A stretch of 64,000 nt of DNA from Pseudidiomarina sp. CB1 (GCF_024752025.1 NZ_JANTPU010000002.1:62001-126000), one strand, 5' to 3'. Shown: positions 24,934-35,712, counted from the first letter of the stretch. Program-made: numbers and translations. The notes: generated by a model not told the origin, from the sequence alone.

Positions 24934-25991
24934 TCTGTGAAGCTCCGTAACGCTAATCCCAAAGCCTCAACAAAGCGAGGTCCGTGGGCTTCTAAGTGTT
25001 GATATTTACTTGGTAGTGGAAAGTGCTCGAACGGATTCAAGCTAATGACGGGATACTCCACTTGTTCACCGAGCATAGTCGCGATCATGGGTAACATGGC
25101 GCCACTGTTGACCAAGACAATACCAGCGAAATCCTTCTTCGTTGCATTACTGCGATAGATTTGCATGCCACGACTTATTTGTGACCATAAATTGCCAAGA
25201 AAATCTTGCAACACTAAAGGAGAGAACTCTTCGGTTTCGTCAGCTCGTAATTTAGCGAACAACTCGCCATGGTCTAACTCGCCTTCGTTATCAAGTGCAC
25301 CAAGTAATGCTCCAAGGCCACCACTTTGATAGCGCGTGTACATGACCTCGCCGCCACCGATAACAATCATTTGCACTGCAGCACCACTGATATCCAGAAC
25401 TAATAAAGGCAATTTGTTGTCATACAAATCGGGATACAAATGCGGCATAACATGGTCACAAGCACGCAGAATAGCTTGATTGTCGACATCCATAATGCGT
25501 ACTTTAAAGCCTGCTTCTTCAAGGGCTTGTACGCGGGAGTCGACACTCATGGTGCGCGTTGCGGTAACGAGAACACGCTGCTGACCAGGCATGGTCGGGT
25601 GTTCACCAAGGCTTTCGAAGTCATAGCGTACTTCCGCCAGCGGGTAGGGAATCAACGCTTCTGCTTCGGTTTCGATTTTCTCGGAAATGGCATCGTCATC
25701 GAGCTCAAGTGCTACCGCGATTTGTTTTGAAATCGCTTGGCTACCTGAAACCGAACTTACAACGTCGAGTGCACGCGTACCCAAAGCTTTTTTGGTTTGT
25801 TTCAGCGCCCGTGCAACTTTGTCGATGTCTGTAATTTCATCGTCGGTGATGAGATTTTTTGGCAGCTGAGATTCGGCGACCCGAATAATTTCATAGGTGT
25901 CACCTTGTGGTACAATCTCCACCGCTTTTATCGCATCAGTTCCGATATCGATGCCTAGACCAGGTTTTTTACCTAGACCAAACAGCCCCAT
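24921..25991 (-). CDS. pilM: Type IV pilus assembly ATPase-fold protein PilM
   Basis: Actin-like cytoplasmic protein that docks the pilus machine on the inside of the membrane through the PilN tail. The 356-aa protein has the actin-fold phosphate loops GIDIGTDAIKAVEI (residue 13 on) and LVLDISGAAVQMIVIGGGEVMYTR (spread over about 195-220). It is the first gene of pilMNOPQ and is divergent from mrcA. The 237-bp gap to mrcA is AT-rich and must hold both promoters. A TATAAT at 26132-26137 on the plus strand is the best -10 candidate for mrcA. Confidence 0.94.
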   Translation of the reverse strand: MGLFGLGKKPGLGIDIGTDAIKAVEIVPQGDTYEIIRVAESQLPKNLITDDEITDIDKVARALKQTKKALGTRALDVVSSVSGSQAISKQIAVALELDDDAISEKIETEAEALIPYPLAEVRYDFESLGEHPTMPGQQRVLVTATRTMSVDSRVQALEEAGFKVRIMDVDNQAILRACDHVMPHLYPDLYDNKLPLLVLDISGAAVQMIVIGGGEVMYTRYQSGGLGALLGALDNEGELDHGELFAKLRADETEEFSPLVLQDFLGNLWSQISRGMQIYRSNATKKDFAGIVLVNSGAMLPMIATMLGEQVEYPVISLNPFEHFPLPSKYQHLEAHGPRFVEALGLALRSFTEWHT

Positions 25992-26228
25992 AATGTTCTC
26001 CCAACGGGAATTGTAAATGGCTTGTAGTTTATTGTTTTTCTTGCCACTTGCTGCGCACGACAGAAAGGTAAGAGTTTCGTAAAGAGCATAGCAGTTTTTT
26101 CACTATGCATAGGAATCTTTACTTTCCTTTCTATAATAGGCAGCAAGAGATAGCAACTCGTTGCAACATCTATTGCAATGTAAATAACTCTTTATAAGAT
26201 AGCACTAGATCCAAAAAAGGATAAATTT

Positions 26229-28688
26229 GTGAAATTTCTTAAGTGGTTATTGTATAGCCTAATTATTGCATTTGTACTAGGAACGTTAACGGTTGGCGGT
26301 TTATACCTGTATTACCAAGACGAAATGCCGACCGTGGCAGAAATCCGCGAAGTGCGTTTACAAACACCTATGCAAGTGTACTCTGCAGACGGTGAAGTCA
26401 TTGCGCAATTCGGTGAGATTCGACGTATTCCGGTGGCTTTGGAGGACGTACCTCAACCTCTTATTGATGCTTTTCTAGCGACTGAAGATAACCGCTTCTA
26501 TGACCATTTCGGTATTGACCCTATTGGGGTAGCGCGTGCTTTTTTCCAACTCGTAACGACCGGTGATATACAAAGTGGCGGTAGTACGATCACGCAACAG
26601 CTTGCGCGAAATGTTTACCTTACTTTAGAGCAAACCTGGACCCGAAAAATAAAAGAAGCCTTCATCGCTCTGCACATCGAGCGTCATCTTGAAAAAGATG
26701 AAATTCTTGAGCTTTATTTGAATAAGATCACGTTTGGTCATCGTGCGCATGGGGTGGGCGCGGCAGCGCAAGTCTATTATGGCAAAGAACTCCACGAGCT
26801 AACCCTAGCCGAGATGGCGATGATCGCGGGCCTACCCAAAGCGCCTTCGACGATGAACCCAATCTCGCGTCCAGATCGAGCGCGGGATCGACGTGCTGTG
26901 GTTCTTGGGCGTATGCTTGCAGAAGAAAAAATCACCCAAGCCGATTATCAAGCGGCATTGTCGGCACCCATTAAAACCAAAGTGCATGGCGCTGAAGTCA
27001 CGATGTCAGCACCTTATTTAGCAGAAATGGTGCGTGCCGAGATAGTCAACCGTTATGGTGAAGACGTCGCTTACAACAGTGGCTTAAAGGTCTACACCAC
27101 CGCAAGTGCAAAGCAGCAACGGGCGGCGCAACGGGCGGTTCAGCACAATTTACATGGTTATGACGAGCGTCACGGTTACCGTGGCGTTGAAGCACAATTT
27201 TGGCAAGCAGGTGATGAGCAACCTACCCGCGACGAGTTGCTGGAGCGTTTGGCCGCATTTGAAGCGATAGGTTTGACCCGCCCAGCGGTAGTGCTGACAA
27301 CCACGGAACAGGAAGCTTCGTTGCTGTTTGCCGATGGTCAAGAAGTGGTCCTGCCTTGGTCTGGCATGGCATGGGCACGCCCCTTTATGAACCAAGAGCG
27401 GCAAGGGCAAACCCCCGAAACAGTGAGTGATATTTTTGATCCTGGGGCGGTCGTACGGGTACGTTTAACGCCACAAGGCTGGCGGCTCGCACAAATTCCT
27501 GAGCCCAGTGCCGCATTGGTAGCACTGCGTCCGAATGATGGTGGCATCGCTGCAGCGGTTGGCGGCTATAGCTTCGCGGTGAGCCAGTTCAATCGCGCGG
27601 TGCAAGCGGAACGTCAAGTCGGTTCAAATATTAAGCCGTTCATCTATTCCGCAGCGTTAGAAAATGGCTTCACCCTTTCAACGCTGGTCAATGACGCCCC
27701 GATCAACCAGTGGAATCCTGGCAGTGGTATTGCGTGGCGACCGCGTAATTCACCTGATGTGTATGAAGGACCCATTCGCGTTCGCGAAGCGTTGGCAAAA
27801 TCAAAGAACGTTGTTTCGGTACGTCTGTTGCGTGCGATGGGTGTCGATACCGTTGTCAATTATCTGACCAAGTTTGGGTTCGATTACGATGAGTTACCGC
27901 GGAACGAATCGTTGTCGTTGGGTTCAGCGTCAATGACCCCGTTGGAAGTCGCGCGTGGCTATGCGGTCTTTGCAAATGGGGGGTACTTAGTTGAGCCTTA
28001 CTTTATTGAGCGCATTGTTAATGCTGAAGAGCAAGTGATTTATCAAGCACGGCCGAAAGTGGCATGTGTTGAGTGTGAACCGGCTGAGCGCGACGTTTTA
28101 GCTGCGCCACAGGTCATCACTGAACAAAATGCTTTCTTGGTAACCCAAGCAATGAATTCCGCGGTGTGGGGTGGCGGCAGTTGGGCCCATAAAACGGGTT
28201 GGAATGGCACCGCGTGGCGTATTCAACGTTCTGAAGCCATCAACGATAAAGCGGGTCGCAATGTGGCGGGTAAAACCGGTACGACGAACGATGTCAAAGA
28301 TACGTGGTTTTCTGGTTTTGTTAGCGGCTTAGTGGCGACCGGTTGGGTAGGCTTTGATAGCTTGGATCGTGCCCTTGGCAGCACCACCATGAACAGTAAC
28401 CTTGATAGCAGTGAGCAGCCGATCTCCGGAACAGAAGCTGGCGCCAAGACCGCTTTGCCAATGTGGATTGATTTTATGGAGACTGCGGTAACGGAGGTTG
28501 CAGCTGAACCCTTTGATGTGCCACCTGGTCTGGTATCGGCGCGGATTGATCTGGCCACGGGTAAGTTAAGTCGTGCGAGTGATTATACGACTCGTTTTGA
28601 GTACTTTATTCCTGGGACGGCACCTACCGAGTACGCGGATTCCAAGTCGTCGCCAACAGTGTTTGGTGACGACGACTCGATCTTCTAG
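26229..28688 (+). CDS. mrcA: Penicillin-binding protein 1A
   Basis: Bifunctional class A PBP that polymerises and cross-links peptidoglycan (819 aa). An N-terminal membrane anchor (about 9-29) precedes the GT51 transglycosylase with catalytic ATEDNRFYDHFGID and GGSTITQQLARN. An OB-like insert is followed by the transpeptidase with SxxK (GSNIKPF), SKN (AKSKNVVSV) and KTGT (GKTGTTNDVKDTW). Start is GTG with AAGGA 7 nt upstream. Divergent from pilM and convergent with metL, leaving only 2 bp between their stops. The pairing with pilMNOPQ is conserved in gammaproteobacteria. Confidence 0.95.
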   Translation: MKFLKWLLYSLIIAFVLGTLTVGGLYLYYQDEMPTVAEIREVRLQTPMQVYSADGEVIAQFGEIRRIPVALEDVPQPLIDAFLATEDNRFYDHFGIDPIGVARAFFQLVTTGDIQSGGSTITQQLARNVYLTLEQTWTRKIKEAFIALHIERHLEKDEILELYLNKITFGHRAHGVGAAAQVYYGKELHELTLAEMAMIAGLPKAPSTMNPISRPDRARDRRAVVLGRMLAEEKITQADYQAALSAPIKTKVHGAEVTMSAPYLAEMVRAEIVNRYGEDVAYNSGLKVYTTASAKQQRAAQRAVQHNLHGYDERHGYRGVEAQFWQAGDEQPTRDELLERLAAFEAIGLTRPAVVLTTTEQEASLLFADGQEVVLPWSGMAWARPFMNQERQGQTPETVSDIFDPGAVVRVRLTPQGWRLAQIPEPSAALVALRPNDGGIAAAVGGYSFAVSQFNRAVQAERQVGSNIKPFIYSAALENGFTLSTLVNDAPINQWNPGSGIAWRPRNSPDVYEGPIRVREALAKSKNVVSVRLLRAMGVDTVVNYLTKFGFDYDELPRNESLSLGSASMTPLEVARGYAVFANGGYLVEPYFIERIVNAEEQVIYQARPKVACVECEPAERDVLAAPQVITEQNAFLVTQAMNSAVWGGGSWAHKTGWNGTAWRIQRSEAINDKAGRNVAGKTGTTNDVKDTWFSGFVSGLVATGWVGFDSLDRALGSTTMNSNLDSSEQPISGTEAGAKTALPMWIDFMETAVTEVAAEPFDVPPGLVSARIDLATGKLSRASDYTTRFEYFIPGTAPTEYADSKSSPTVFGDDDSIF

Positions 28689-28690
28689 CT

Positions 28691-31144
28691 TTAGACCTTT
28701 TTGCTCAGGCGGCTAAGCAACTGATTGAGATCAGATTGTACGCCGCCTGCAGTAACTTCTTTACCGGCCCCTGGGCCACTAATGACAAGTGGCATTTCGT
28801 GGTACCAGTCGGTGTAGATCACGAAGATATTCTCGCCTGGGATCAAGTTGGCGAGCATGTCGCCTTCAGGAATGTATTCAATACCTACGCGTGCACGCAC
28901 GGTGTCATTGTCCTGTACCGCAAAGCTGGCGAGTAAACGGGGTACCTTGCCGGTTTTCTGAGCGTCCTGATAAAGATCTTGCATGCCATCATCGAGCTCA
29001 GGCAAACGTTGCATAAACTCATCTAGGGGAATATCAGCAAGGTGCTCGGGCAGTAAGCTATCGACATCGATATCTTTCCAATCCAAGCGCAGGCCGATCT
29101 CGCGAGCCAAGATCAATAGTTTGCGAATAATATCTTGGCACGACAAGTCTTCACGCGGGTCAGGCTCGCTTAAACCGCGTTCTTTCGCTTCTCGCACTAA
29201 GTCACTGAACTTCACTTCGGCGTTAAAGTTTTCAAACAACCACGACATGGTGCCCGAGAAGATCCCTGAGATACTACGAATAGTATCGCCAGAGTTACGT
29301 AAATCATTCAGCGCATAGTTCAACGGCAAGCCAGCGCCTACCGTGGTGTTGTAATACCATTCACGTTCGTATTCTCGTTGAATGGTGCGAATTTCGTTGT
29401 ACTGGCTCTCGGTCGATGCCCCAGCGCGTTTATTGGCACTGACAATGTGCAGACCATTGGCGAAGAAACTCGGATACAACTGTGCGACCGCAATGGCGTC
29501 GGTTAGATCGAGCATAACCAACTCGTCATAAGGCGCGTTGGGGAGCTCTGGAATGAGCTGACTCATTTCATAGGGGCGCGCTAAGCGGGCAAAGTTGTCC
29601 TGCCAATCGGTCAGATCTAAACCGTTATAGTCCAGCCACATTTGGGTTGAGTTCAGAATGCCGATAATCCGCACATCCATTTGTTCGTTAATGCGCTCCC
29701 GCAAACGGCGGTACAACGCTAACCAAGCACTACCAATGTTACCGCGGCCGACGACCAGCACACCAAGGCTGCGGCGATGGTTAAACAGCTGGCTGTGGAT
29801 ACGGTTGAGCAAACGGTTATCAAGCTTTTGTTCGAGAATAGCGACGACCGCATTGTTATCAGGGGTCAGTGCTAAGCGACGTAAAGCTTGCTCGCTGGTT
29901 TCTTGTTTGAACGTGGCAAATTGTTCGGTCTCTTGAATGCGGTTACCCACTAGGGCCAGCATCGAGTAGCCCGTGAGCTTGCTGGCACTGTTTTTGACGT
30001 CTTGCTGCTCGAGCCATGTTTCCATGAACTCAAGATGGTTCTGGTGGTACGCATAGTAAGCGTGGTGTTGCTCAACTTCATTCCAGCTGATCAGTGGCGT
30101 TAAATCTAAGTCCTCAAAAGCCTGCACCAGTTTGGCGTCGCGTAAATCCACGCGAAACAGCACCACTTCGGAGAGCGCGGTAAGGACTTTACCGGTCGGC
30201 TCGGTATCTTCGTACTGGCCAATCCGAGTCTGCTGATTCTCGACTTTTAAGCTGGAACGCACGGCAATCACCATACGCTCGCGATTCACCGGTTGGAAGG
30301 TACGAGGGTGCAACACGGGACTGCCCAAGCGAGCAAGTTCTTCCGCTTCACGCCAGTCTAAAATCGGTAGACTTACGACCCGTTCCACTTTGCGCGGGTC
30401 GGCAGAATAAACGCCAGCTACGTCCTTCCAAATGGTGACTTGCTTGGCATCGATAAGGCTGCCCACAAGGGTGGCCGAATAATCACTGCCGTTGCGTCCT
30501 AAAATGAGCGAGCGGCCATTAGGGTCGGCGCAAATAAAGCCCGTTACAATAAAGCGCGTGCCGGCATGCGGGGCAATGCGGTTAAGCAGCCCGTTGCGGG
30601 AAACTTCGGTGCGAATGAGTGGTTCTGGGGCGTGATCAGCGACCAAGAAGCTGCGCGCATCGATAGCCTCAGCTTGTGTACCTTGCTGCTGTAGCAGCGC
30701 AGCAAGCAGGCGTGCAGACCACAGTTCACCATAAGATAAAAGCTCTGGGCGATTGTTGATAACTTCGTTACCTGCAAGCCAATTCCACCAGCGGTTAAAA
30801 TCCTGGCGTGATGCTTCAAGCATGCGCTCCTGCTGGGCACCGCTCAACAACTCAGTGATCAGACCCTGCTGATATTTTTCGAGCTGTTTTAGTAAAACTT
30901 CAGCCATTCCCAGATCGTCGGCGTCGGCAGCACTTTGTTTGGCATCAATGATCGCCAAAATGCGATTGGTGGTATCACCTGCCGCCGAAACCACGACGAG
31001 ATCACTGGCGCCCGCATATTCGGTAACGATACGCGCGACGCGGCGATAGCAATAGGCATCAGCAAGGCTGCTGCCACCAAATTTATGTACTTGAACTTGT
31101 TCAGCAACCGCTTGAACTTGCGCGTCCGAAACCTCTAATTGCAT
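28691..31144 (-). CDS. metL: Bifunctional aspartokinase II / homoserine dehydrogenase II
   Basis: Catalyses the first and third steps from aspartate towards methionine and threonine. The 817-aa protein matches MetL: the kinase begins with HKFGGSSLADAYCYRRVA, and LLGRNGSDYSAT-type and WKDVAGVYSADPRKV stretches follow. The dehydrogenase begins with LGVLVVGRGNIGSAWLALY (NADP fold, about residue 463) and contains SANKRAG, the FSGTMSWLFENF loop and EPDPREDLSCQDI. The ACT-containing linker is degenerate, as in MetL, so feedback by threonine is unlikely. No metB neighbours it. MetJ sites lie about 110 bp upstream. Confidence 0.92.
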   Translation of the reverse strand: MQLEVSDAQVQAVAEQVQVHKFGGSSLADAYCYRRVARIVTEYAGASDLVVVSAAGDTTNRILAIIDAKQSAADADDLGMAEVLLKQLEKYQQGLITELLSGAQQERMLEASRQDFNRWWNWLAGNEVINNRPELLSYGELWSARLLAALLQQQGTQAEAIDARSFLVADHAPEPLIRTEVSRNGLLNRIAPHAGTRFIVTGFICADPNGRSLILGRNGSDYSATLVGSLIDAKQVTIWKDVAGVYSADPRKVERVVSLPILDWREAEELARLGSPVLHPRTFQPVNRERMVIAVRSSLKVENQQTRIGQYEDTEPTGKVLTALSEVVLFRVDLRDAKLVQAFEDLDLTPLISWNEVEQHHAYYAYHQNHLEFMETWLEQQDVKNSASKLTGYSMLALVGNRIQETEQFATFKQETSEQALRRLALTPDNNAVVAILEQKLDNRLLNRIHSQLFNHRRSLGVLVVGRGNIGSAWLALYRRLRERINEQMDVRIIGILNSTQMWLDYNGLDLTDWQDNFARLARPYEMSQLIPELPNAPYDELVMLDLTDAIAVAQLYPSFFANGLHIVSANKRAGASTESQYNEIRTIQREYEREWYYNTTVGAGLPLNYALNDLRNSGDTIRSISGIFSGTMSWLFENFNAEVKFSDLVREAKERGLSEPDPREDLSCQDIIRKLLILAREIGLRLDWKDIDVDSLLPEHLADIPLDEFMQRLPELDDGMQDLYQDAQKTGKVPRLLASFAVQDNDTVRARVGIEYIPEGDMLANLIPGENIFVIYTDWYHEMPLVISGPGAGKEVTAGGVQSDLNQLLSRLSKKV

Positions 31145-31253
31145 GATGCGTCTGCGTTCTCCAGTAAAAGAGTGAAAAGTGGCGATTATACGACCGCACT
31201 TGCCTACGTTAAAGAGCTCTTAATGGTACTTTTACGTAAGGGTACCAGATCAC

Positions 31254-31277
31254 AGCCGTATAGACAGCTAAGCGTAT
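31254..31277. promoter_or_regulatory. Tandem met boxes (MetJ operator)
   Basis: Three directly adjacent 8-mers, AGCCGTAT, AGACAGCT and AAGCGTAT, match the met box AGACGTCT at 6, 6 and 5 positions. MetJ binds arrays of such 8-mers cooperatively. They sit immediately upstream of the metJ promoter and in the metL control region, so they may serve both genes. Statistical support was not computed. Confidence 0.6.
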
Positions 31278-31281
31278 AAAG

Positions 31282-31309
31282 TTGACTGTACCGCAGACAC
31301 TAGTACAAT
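31282..31309 (+). promoter_or_regulatory. Sigma70 promoter of metJ
   Basis: TTGACT (31282-31287) and TACAAT (31304-31309) are separated by 16 bp, giving a good vegetative promoter with a start near 31316 and a leader of about 33 nt. The met boxes end 4 bp before the -35. Confidence 0.65.
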
Positions 31310-31348
31310 TCATCACATTATGTGGGGTTTTCAACAAGAAGGTGCAGT

Positions 31349-31669
31349 ATGGAGTGGGATGGCGAGTACATTTACCCGTATGTAGAACATGGACAAAAAA
31401 GCGAGAAGGTGAAGAAAATTACGGTCTCCATTCCGACGCGTGTGTTGAAAGTCCTCACCGACGAACGCACTCGTCGGCAAGTGAAAAACTTGCGTCATGC
31501 CACCAATAGCGAATTACTGTGTGAGGCGTTTTTACATGCCTTTACAGGGCAGCCTTTGCCTGAAGATGACGATCTGCGCAAAGATAATCCACACAAGATC
31601 CCAGCGTCAGTGCGCGATGAATTGACCCGTCGTGGTTTACCGATTCCAGCCGAAGAAGACCTCGACTAA
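31349..31669 (+). CDS. metJ: Met repressor MetJ
   Basis: Ribbon-helix-helix repressor of methionine biosynthesis that uses S-adenosylmethionine as co-repressor. The 106-aa protein follows E. coli MetJ closely: [14 protein letters not shown] at the N-terminus, the DNA-reading strand [32 protein letters not shown], and [16 protein letters not shown] 31349 is chosen because AAGG precedes it at normal spacing and the conserved N-terminus starts there. Divergent from metL, where metB would usually lie between them. Confidence 0.96.
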   Translation: MEWDGEYIYPYVEHGQKSEKVKKITVSIPTRVLKVLTDERTRRQVKNLRHATNSELLCEAFLHAFTGQPLPEDDDLRKDNPHKIPASVRDELTRRGLPIPAEEDLD

Positions 31670-31681
31670 GCCGAGGTCTTC
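31655..31681. terminator. Stem-loop at the metJ stop
   Basis: A 10-bp perfect stem (GAAGACCTCG / CGAGGTCTTC) with a 7-nt loop contains the metJ stop codon and lies 19 bp from the convergent argHA stop. The following bases ACGTTTACC are only weakly T-rich, so termination efficiency is uncertain. Confidence 0.6.
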
Positions 31682-31699
31682 ACGTTTACCACATAGCAC

Positions 31700-33541
31700 C
31701 TACAATAGGTACTCGAGCGCCGTTTCATCGCAGTTGTCTTTGCGTGGGCACAGCTCGCAATCTTTCATTACCTTCTCTGGGAGCTTGTCTTTTACCGTCA
31801 GGCGAAAGTTTAAGCGGCCAAAGAATTCAGGTACACGGGTCAGCACAATGGTGCGACTAATCCCGAGCTCTCGCGCACGCCAAAGCAGAAAGGCCACCAA
31901 TTCAGCACCGAGACCTTTGCCTTGCGCTTGCGGAAACAAGCCTAAACTACGAATCTCCGCTAAGCCGGTGCTGTACACATAAAGCGCTGCACAGCCTACC
32001 ACTTCGTCATTAATTTCTGCCACAGCAAAGCTTTGAATGGCTTGCAAAATATCGGCTTTGTCGCGGGGCAGGTTTTCACCCTGCTCAGCCCAATAGGCAA
32101 TCAGCTCACAGATTTTATCGGCGTCACTGAGACGCGCCTGACGCACGTGCTTGCTAGCGGCTTCGGCAGCATGCAACCAGTCGTTGGCGTGTTTTATCGC
32201 TGTACGCACCGCAGCGGGTGCAGTGCCACCAAGCGCATTGCGCTGACTAACACCATAATCCAGTTCAAGAACTGGGTAGACATCGTCGCCGATTTCCGGC
32301 GAAAATTCACCAAATTCAGCTAAAGTGAGCGCTTCAAGCGGTTTGCTCTGCTGCTGTGCGTAAAGCACTGCTGCGCCGGTAATATGATGCGCATCGCGAA
32401 ACGGAATGCCTTTACTAACGAGGTAATCCGCCAATTCAGTGGCGTTGCTGTAGCCCATGGCCGCCTGCTGTTTGGCATGTGCTTCATTAACGCTTAACTC
32501 GGGCACTGCAAAGGTCAGCATTTGCAGACATTGTAAGTAGGTATGCAGAGCGTCGAATAGACCTTCTTTGTCTTCTTGCATGTCTTTGTTATAGGCCAAT
32601 GGCAGACCTTTTAAGGTCGTTTGCAGTGCGTGCTGATGACCAAAAACGCGCCCGGTTTTACCGCGCAGTAGCTCAAACAAATCGGGGTTCTTTTTCTGTG
32701 GCATCAACGACGATCCGCTGCTAATGCGATCGCTCATGGCGAAACACCCTGATTCGCCAGAACAATAAAAAATAACGTCTTCAGCAATCCGCGATAAATG
32801 CACCATGCCAGTGCTGGCGCTATGCAATAAATCCAATGCGAAGTCACGATCCGAGACGCCGTCAAGGCTGTTCTCGCTGGCATAACGAAAGCCCAAGGAG
32901 TGGGCGAGTGCCTCACGATCAATGTTCGCTGTGGTGCCTGCTAATGCACCACTCCCTAACGGGCACACGTCGATGCGCTTCATCGTTTCTTTCAGACGGC
33001 TAACGTCGCGCTGTAGCATTTGCACGTACGCCAACGCCCAATGCCCAGCCATAATCGGTTGCGCGCGCTGTAAGTGCGTATAACCGGGTAATGGCGCCGC
33101 TTGATAGCGTTCGGCGAAAACCAGTAGAGCTTGAATTGCTGCGAGATTGGCACTGACTAACTCGGCGCCGACGGCTTTGCAAAACAAACGCAGATCGGTC
33201 GCCACCAAGTCATTGCGGCTGCGACCGGTGTGGAGCTTTTTCGCGGTCGCGCCGATTTTTTCAATCAGTTGCGCTTCAACCCAACTGTGAATGTCTTCTG
33301 CGTCGGTTTGCAACGGCAGCTGTGGGTCCTGCTCCACGGCGACTTGCAGCTCTTGCAGTGCTTGCTGTAATTGTTGATGCTCGTCGGCGGTCAACAGCTG
33401 AGCCTGCTGCAGCGCCTGCGCCCAAGCTTGCGAAGCTTGTAAGTCGTACGGTGCGAGCCGATAGTCGAAGCGAAGCGAGTCATTGAACTGTTTGAATTCA
33501 GCGGCGCTAGGCTCACTGAACCGTCCACCCCATAAACTCAT
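31700..33541 (-). CDS. argH: Argininosuccinate lyase fused to an N-acetylglutamate synthase-like domain (ArgHA)
   Basis: Residues 1 to about 460 are argininosuccinate lyase, the last step of arginine synthesis. They include [30 protein letters not shown] and the signature [12 protein letters not shown]. Residues about 468-613 are an added GNAT domain ([20 protein letters not shown], then [13 protein letters not shown] at the acetyl-CoA site, and [11 protein letters not shown]) like the C-terminal half of ArgA. Such ArgH(A) fusions are known in marine gammaproteobacteria and can supply N-acetylglutamate. The domain ends with a cysteine motif ([10 protein letters not shown]) resembling a metal site. 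It overlaps argG by 4 bp and is last in the arg operon. Confidence 0.94.
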   Translation of the reverse strand: MSLWGGRFSEPSAAEFKQFNDSLRFDYRLAPYDLQASQAWAQALQQAQLLTADEHQQLQQALQELQVAVEQDPQLPLQTDAEDIHSWVEAQLIEKIGATAKKLHTGRSRNDLVATDLRLFCKAVGAELVSANLAAIQALLVFAERYQAAPLPGYTHLQRAQPIMAGHWALAYVQMLQRDVSRLKETMKRIDVCPLGSGALAGTTANIDREALAHSLGFRYASENSLDGVSDRDFALDLLHSASTGMVHLSRIAEDVIFYCSGESGCFAMSDRISSGSSLMPQKKNPDLFELLRGKTGRVFGHQHALQTTLKGLPLAYNKDMQEDKEGLFDALHTYLQCLQMLTFAVPELSVNEAHAKQQAAMGYSNATELADYLVSKGIPFRDAHHITGAAVLYAQQQSKPLEALTLAEFGEFSPEIGDDVYPVLELDYGVSQRNALGGTAPAAVRTAIKHANDWLHAAEAASKHVRQARLSDADKICELIAYWAEQGENLPRDKADILQAIQSFAVAEINDEVVGCAALYVYSTGLAEIRSLGLFPQAQGKGLGAELVAFLLWRARELGISRTIVLTRVPEFFGRLNFRLTVKDKLPEKVMKDCELCPRKDNCDETALEYLL

Positions 33542-34758
33542 GATGAGCCTCCGTCGTGTTCATGTAAGGCACGGATCCGGCTAGCTAAGCTATACAAACG
33601 GATAAAGCCTTCCGCATGTTTTTGATTATAGACTTCGTCTTCGTCAAAAGTGGCGAAAGCGTTTGAATAGAGGCTATTCGGCGAACGTTTTTGCGTGACC
33701 GTCACTTGACCTTTGTACAACTTCACCACGATGTCACCGGTCAACGGCTCGGCTAGCTTTGTTGCCGCGGCAAGCATCACTTCACGCAGTGGGGTGAACC
33801 AGCGCCCGTCATACAACAGCTGCGCGAATTCGTTACCCAAACGAATGCGATAGTCTTGCGTGGTGCGGTCGAGCACCAGACTTTCGAGGCCTTGCAAGGC
33901 AGCGTAGAGCACGGCACCTGCTGGCGTTTCATAGCAGCCCCGTGACTTCATACCCACCAAACGGTTTTCGACCATATCTAAACGACCAACACCATGTTTA
34001 CCAGCTAACTTATTCAGTGCGTCGATCGCAGCAACGGGCTCAATCGCTTCGCCATTCAGGGCTTGCCATTCACCGTTGGCAAACGACAAAGTGAGGTAGT
34101 CAGCTTGCTCGGGTGCTTGCTCTGGTTCAGCGGTCCAAGTCCAAACCTGCTCCGATGGCGCATTCCAAGGATCTTCAAGCTCACCGCCTTCGGTTGAAAT
34201 GTGCCATAAGTTAGCATCGCGGCTGTAGATCTTGGTCGCCGATGCTGCGCAGGGGATGTTGCGTTCAGCTAGATACGCCAGCAAATCAGGGCGGCTACGC
34301 ATGGTCCATTCGCGCCACGGCGCAATCACCTGTAAATCCGGTGCCAATGCTGCAAAGCACGACTCAAAGCGTACTTGGTCGTTGCCCTTACCGGTACAGC
34401 CGTGGGCAAGTGCGTCAGCGCCTACTTTGCGGGCCACTTCAACTTGCGCTTGGGCGATGATCGGCCGTGCCAGCGCTGTCCCCAGTAGGTATTGGCCCTC
34501 GTAAATAGCACCGGTTTTCAGTGTTGGGAAGATGACTTCGTTAACGAATTTATCTTTCAAATCTACGACATAGCAGCTACTTGCACCCGAAGCGATGGCT
34601 TTTTCTTCCACGCCTGCCAGCTCATCTTCGCCTTGACCGACGTCAGCGACAAAGGCGACCACCTCGCAGTCATAGTTTTCTTTTAACCATGGCACGATGG
34701 CGGAAGTGTCAAGACCACCTGAATAGGCTAAAACAACTTTGTTTACGGACGTGCTCAT
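33538..34758 (-). CDS. argG: Argininosuccinate synthase
   Basis: Joins citrulline and aspartate with ATP to give argininosuccinate. The 406-aa protein has the PP-loop [18 protein letters not shown] at the N-terminus, [14 protein letters not shown], and the late [13 protein letters not shown] region. The size is that of the standard bacterial enzyme. It overlaps argF and argHA by 4 bp each. Confidence 0.96.
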   Translation of the reverse strand: MSTSVNKVVLAYSGGLDTSAIVPWLKENYDCEVVAFVADVGQGEDELAGVEEKAIASGASSCYVVDLKDKFVNEVIFPTLKTGAIYEGQYLLGTALARPIIAQAQVEVARKVGADALAHGCTGKGNDQVRFESCFAALAPDLQVIAPWREWTMRSRPDLLAYLAERNIPCAASATKIYSRDANLWHISTEGGELEDPWNAPSEQVWTWTAEPEQAPEQADYLTLSFANGEWQALNGEAIEPVAAIDALNKLAGKHGVGRLDMVENRLVGMKSRGCYETPAGAVLYAALQGLESLVLDRTTQDYRIRLGNEFAQLLYDGRWFTPLREVMLAAATKLAEPLTGDIVVKLYKGQVTVTQKRSPNSLYSNAFATFDEDEVYNQKHAEGFIRLYSLASRIRALHEHDGGSS

Positions 34759-35669
34759 GCTTGGGCTCCTGCAAATAATTCAACTAAAACGGCATTTTGG
34801 GCGTGTAGCCGGTTTTCGGCTTGATGCAAAATAAGAGACTGCGGTCCATCAATCACTTCGGCCGTGACTTCGCGACCACGGTACGCTGGCAAGCAGTGCA
34901 TAAAGTACTTGGCGCCGAGTTGCTTCATCAGATCTTGGTTCACTTGATAAGGTGCAAAGTCGTGCATGACTTGATTACTATCGCGCTCTTGCCCCATCGA
35001 AAACCAAGTATCGGTATAAATAGCATCAGTTTGTTGCAGATTGTTGAAATCGTGATGCAGACTGATTTCGGCGCCGGTTGTTTGGCCAACTTTCTGCGCA
35101 TCGGCTAAAAGTTCTGCATTCGGCGCATAACCAACCGGTGTTACGATTTGCAGATTCATGCCCGCTAAAGCAGCGCCGGCCATAAGGGCATGGCAGACAT
35201 TGCAGCCGTCACCGACATAGGTCAGGGTTACCTTGGAAAGGTCACCTAATTGTTCCGTCAGCGTCAACAAATCGGCCAGCGCCTGACAAGGATGACACTC
35301 GTCACTGAGTGCGTTGATCACTGGTTTATCTGCCGCCGCCGCTAATTCATCAAGGGTCGCTTGCGAATAAACGCGCGCCACAATGGCATCGTGCCACAGC
35401 GCCAAGTTAGCGCCGACATCGCTCGCTGGTTCACGGCTGCCCATGAGGTTCTCGGCATCAAGGTAAATGCTATGGCCGCCTAAGCGGTTGATGCCAGCAG
35501 CAAAACTCGCGCGAGTGCGTAACGATGGCTTTTCAAAAACCAAAGCGATGCTTTTACCTTGCAGGTGGCTTTGCCACGCGCTTGGGCGTTGTTTAATGGT
35601 CTGCGCCAAATCCAAAATATGGCTCAATTGTGCGCTGCTTAAATCGCGCATTGCTAATAAATCTTGCAT
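34755..35669 (-). CDS. argF: Ornithine carbamoyltransferase
   Basis: Makes citrulline from ornithine and carbamoyl phosphate. At 304 aa it is the usual length. Carbamoyl-phosphate site [10 protein letters not shown] (STRTR-like), [11 protein letters not shown], and the ornithine-site [15 protein letters not shown] are visible. It is 43 bp downstream of argB and overlaps argG by 4 bp. Confidence 0.95.
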   Translation of the reverse strand: MQDLLAMRDLSSAQLSHILDLAQTIKQRPSAWQSHLQGKSIALVFEKPSLRTRASFAAGINRLGGHSIYLDAENLMGSREPASDVGANLALWHDAIVARVYSQATLDELAAAADKPVINALSDECHPCQALADLLTLTEQLGDLSKVTLTYVGDGCNVCHALMAGAALAGMNLQIVTPVGYAPNAELLADAQKVGQTTGAEISLHHDFNNLQQTDAIYTDTWFSMGQERDSNQVMHDFAPYQVNQDLMKQLGAKYFMHCLPAYRGREVTAEVIDGPQSLILHQAENRLHAQNAVLVELFAGAQA

Positions 35670-35712
35670 GTGAATTCCTAACTAAAATTACGTAATCGAC
35701 GACGAAACTGCG

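Noticed and set aside
26153-26164. GCAAC-TC-GTTGC and nearby TTGCAA repeats upstream of mrcA
   Set aside because: Short and unsupported by any known operator; not clearly more than chance in an AT-rich leader.
31224-31247. TGGTAC...GTACCA inverted repeat upstream of metL
   Set aside because: Six-base arms only and 12 bp apart; the met boxes explain control of the region better.
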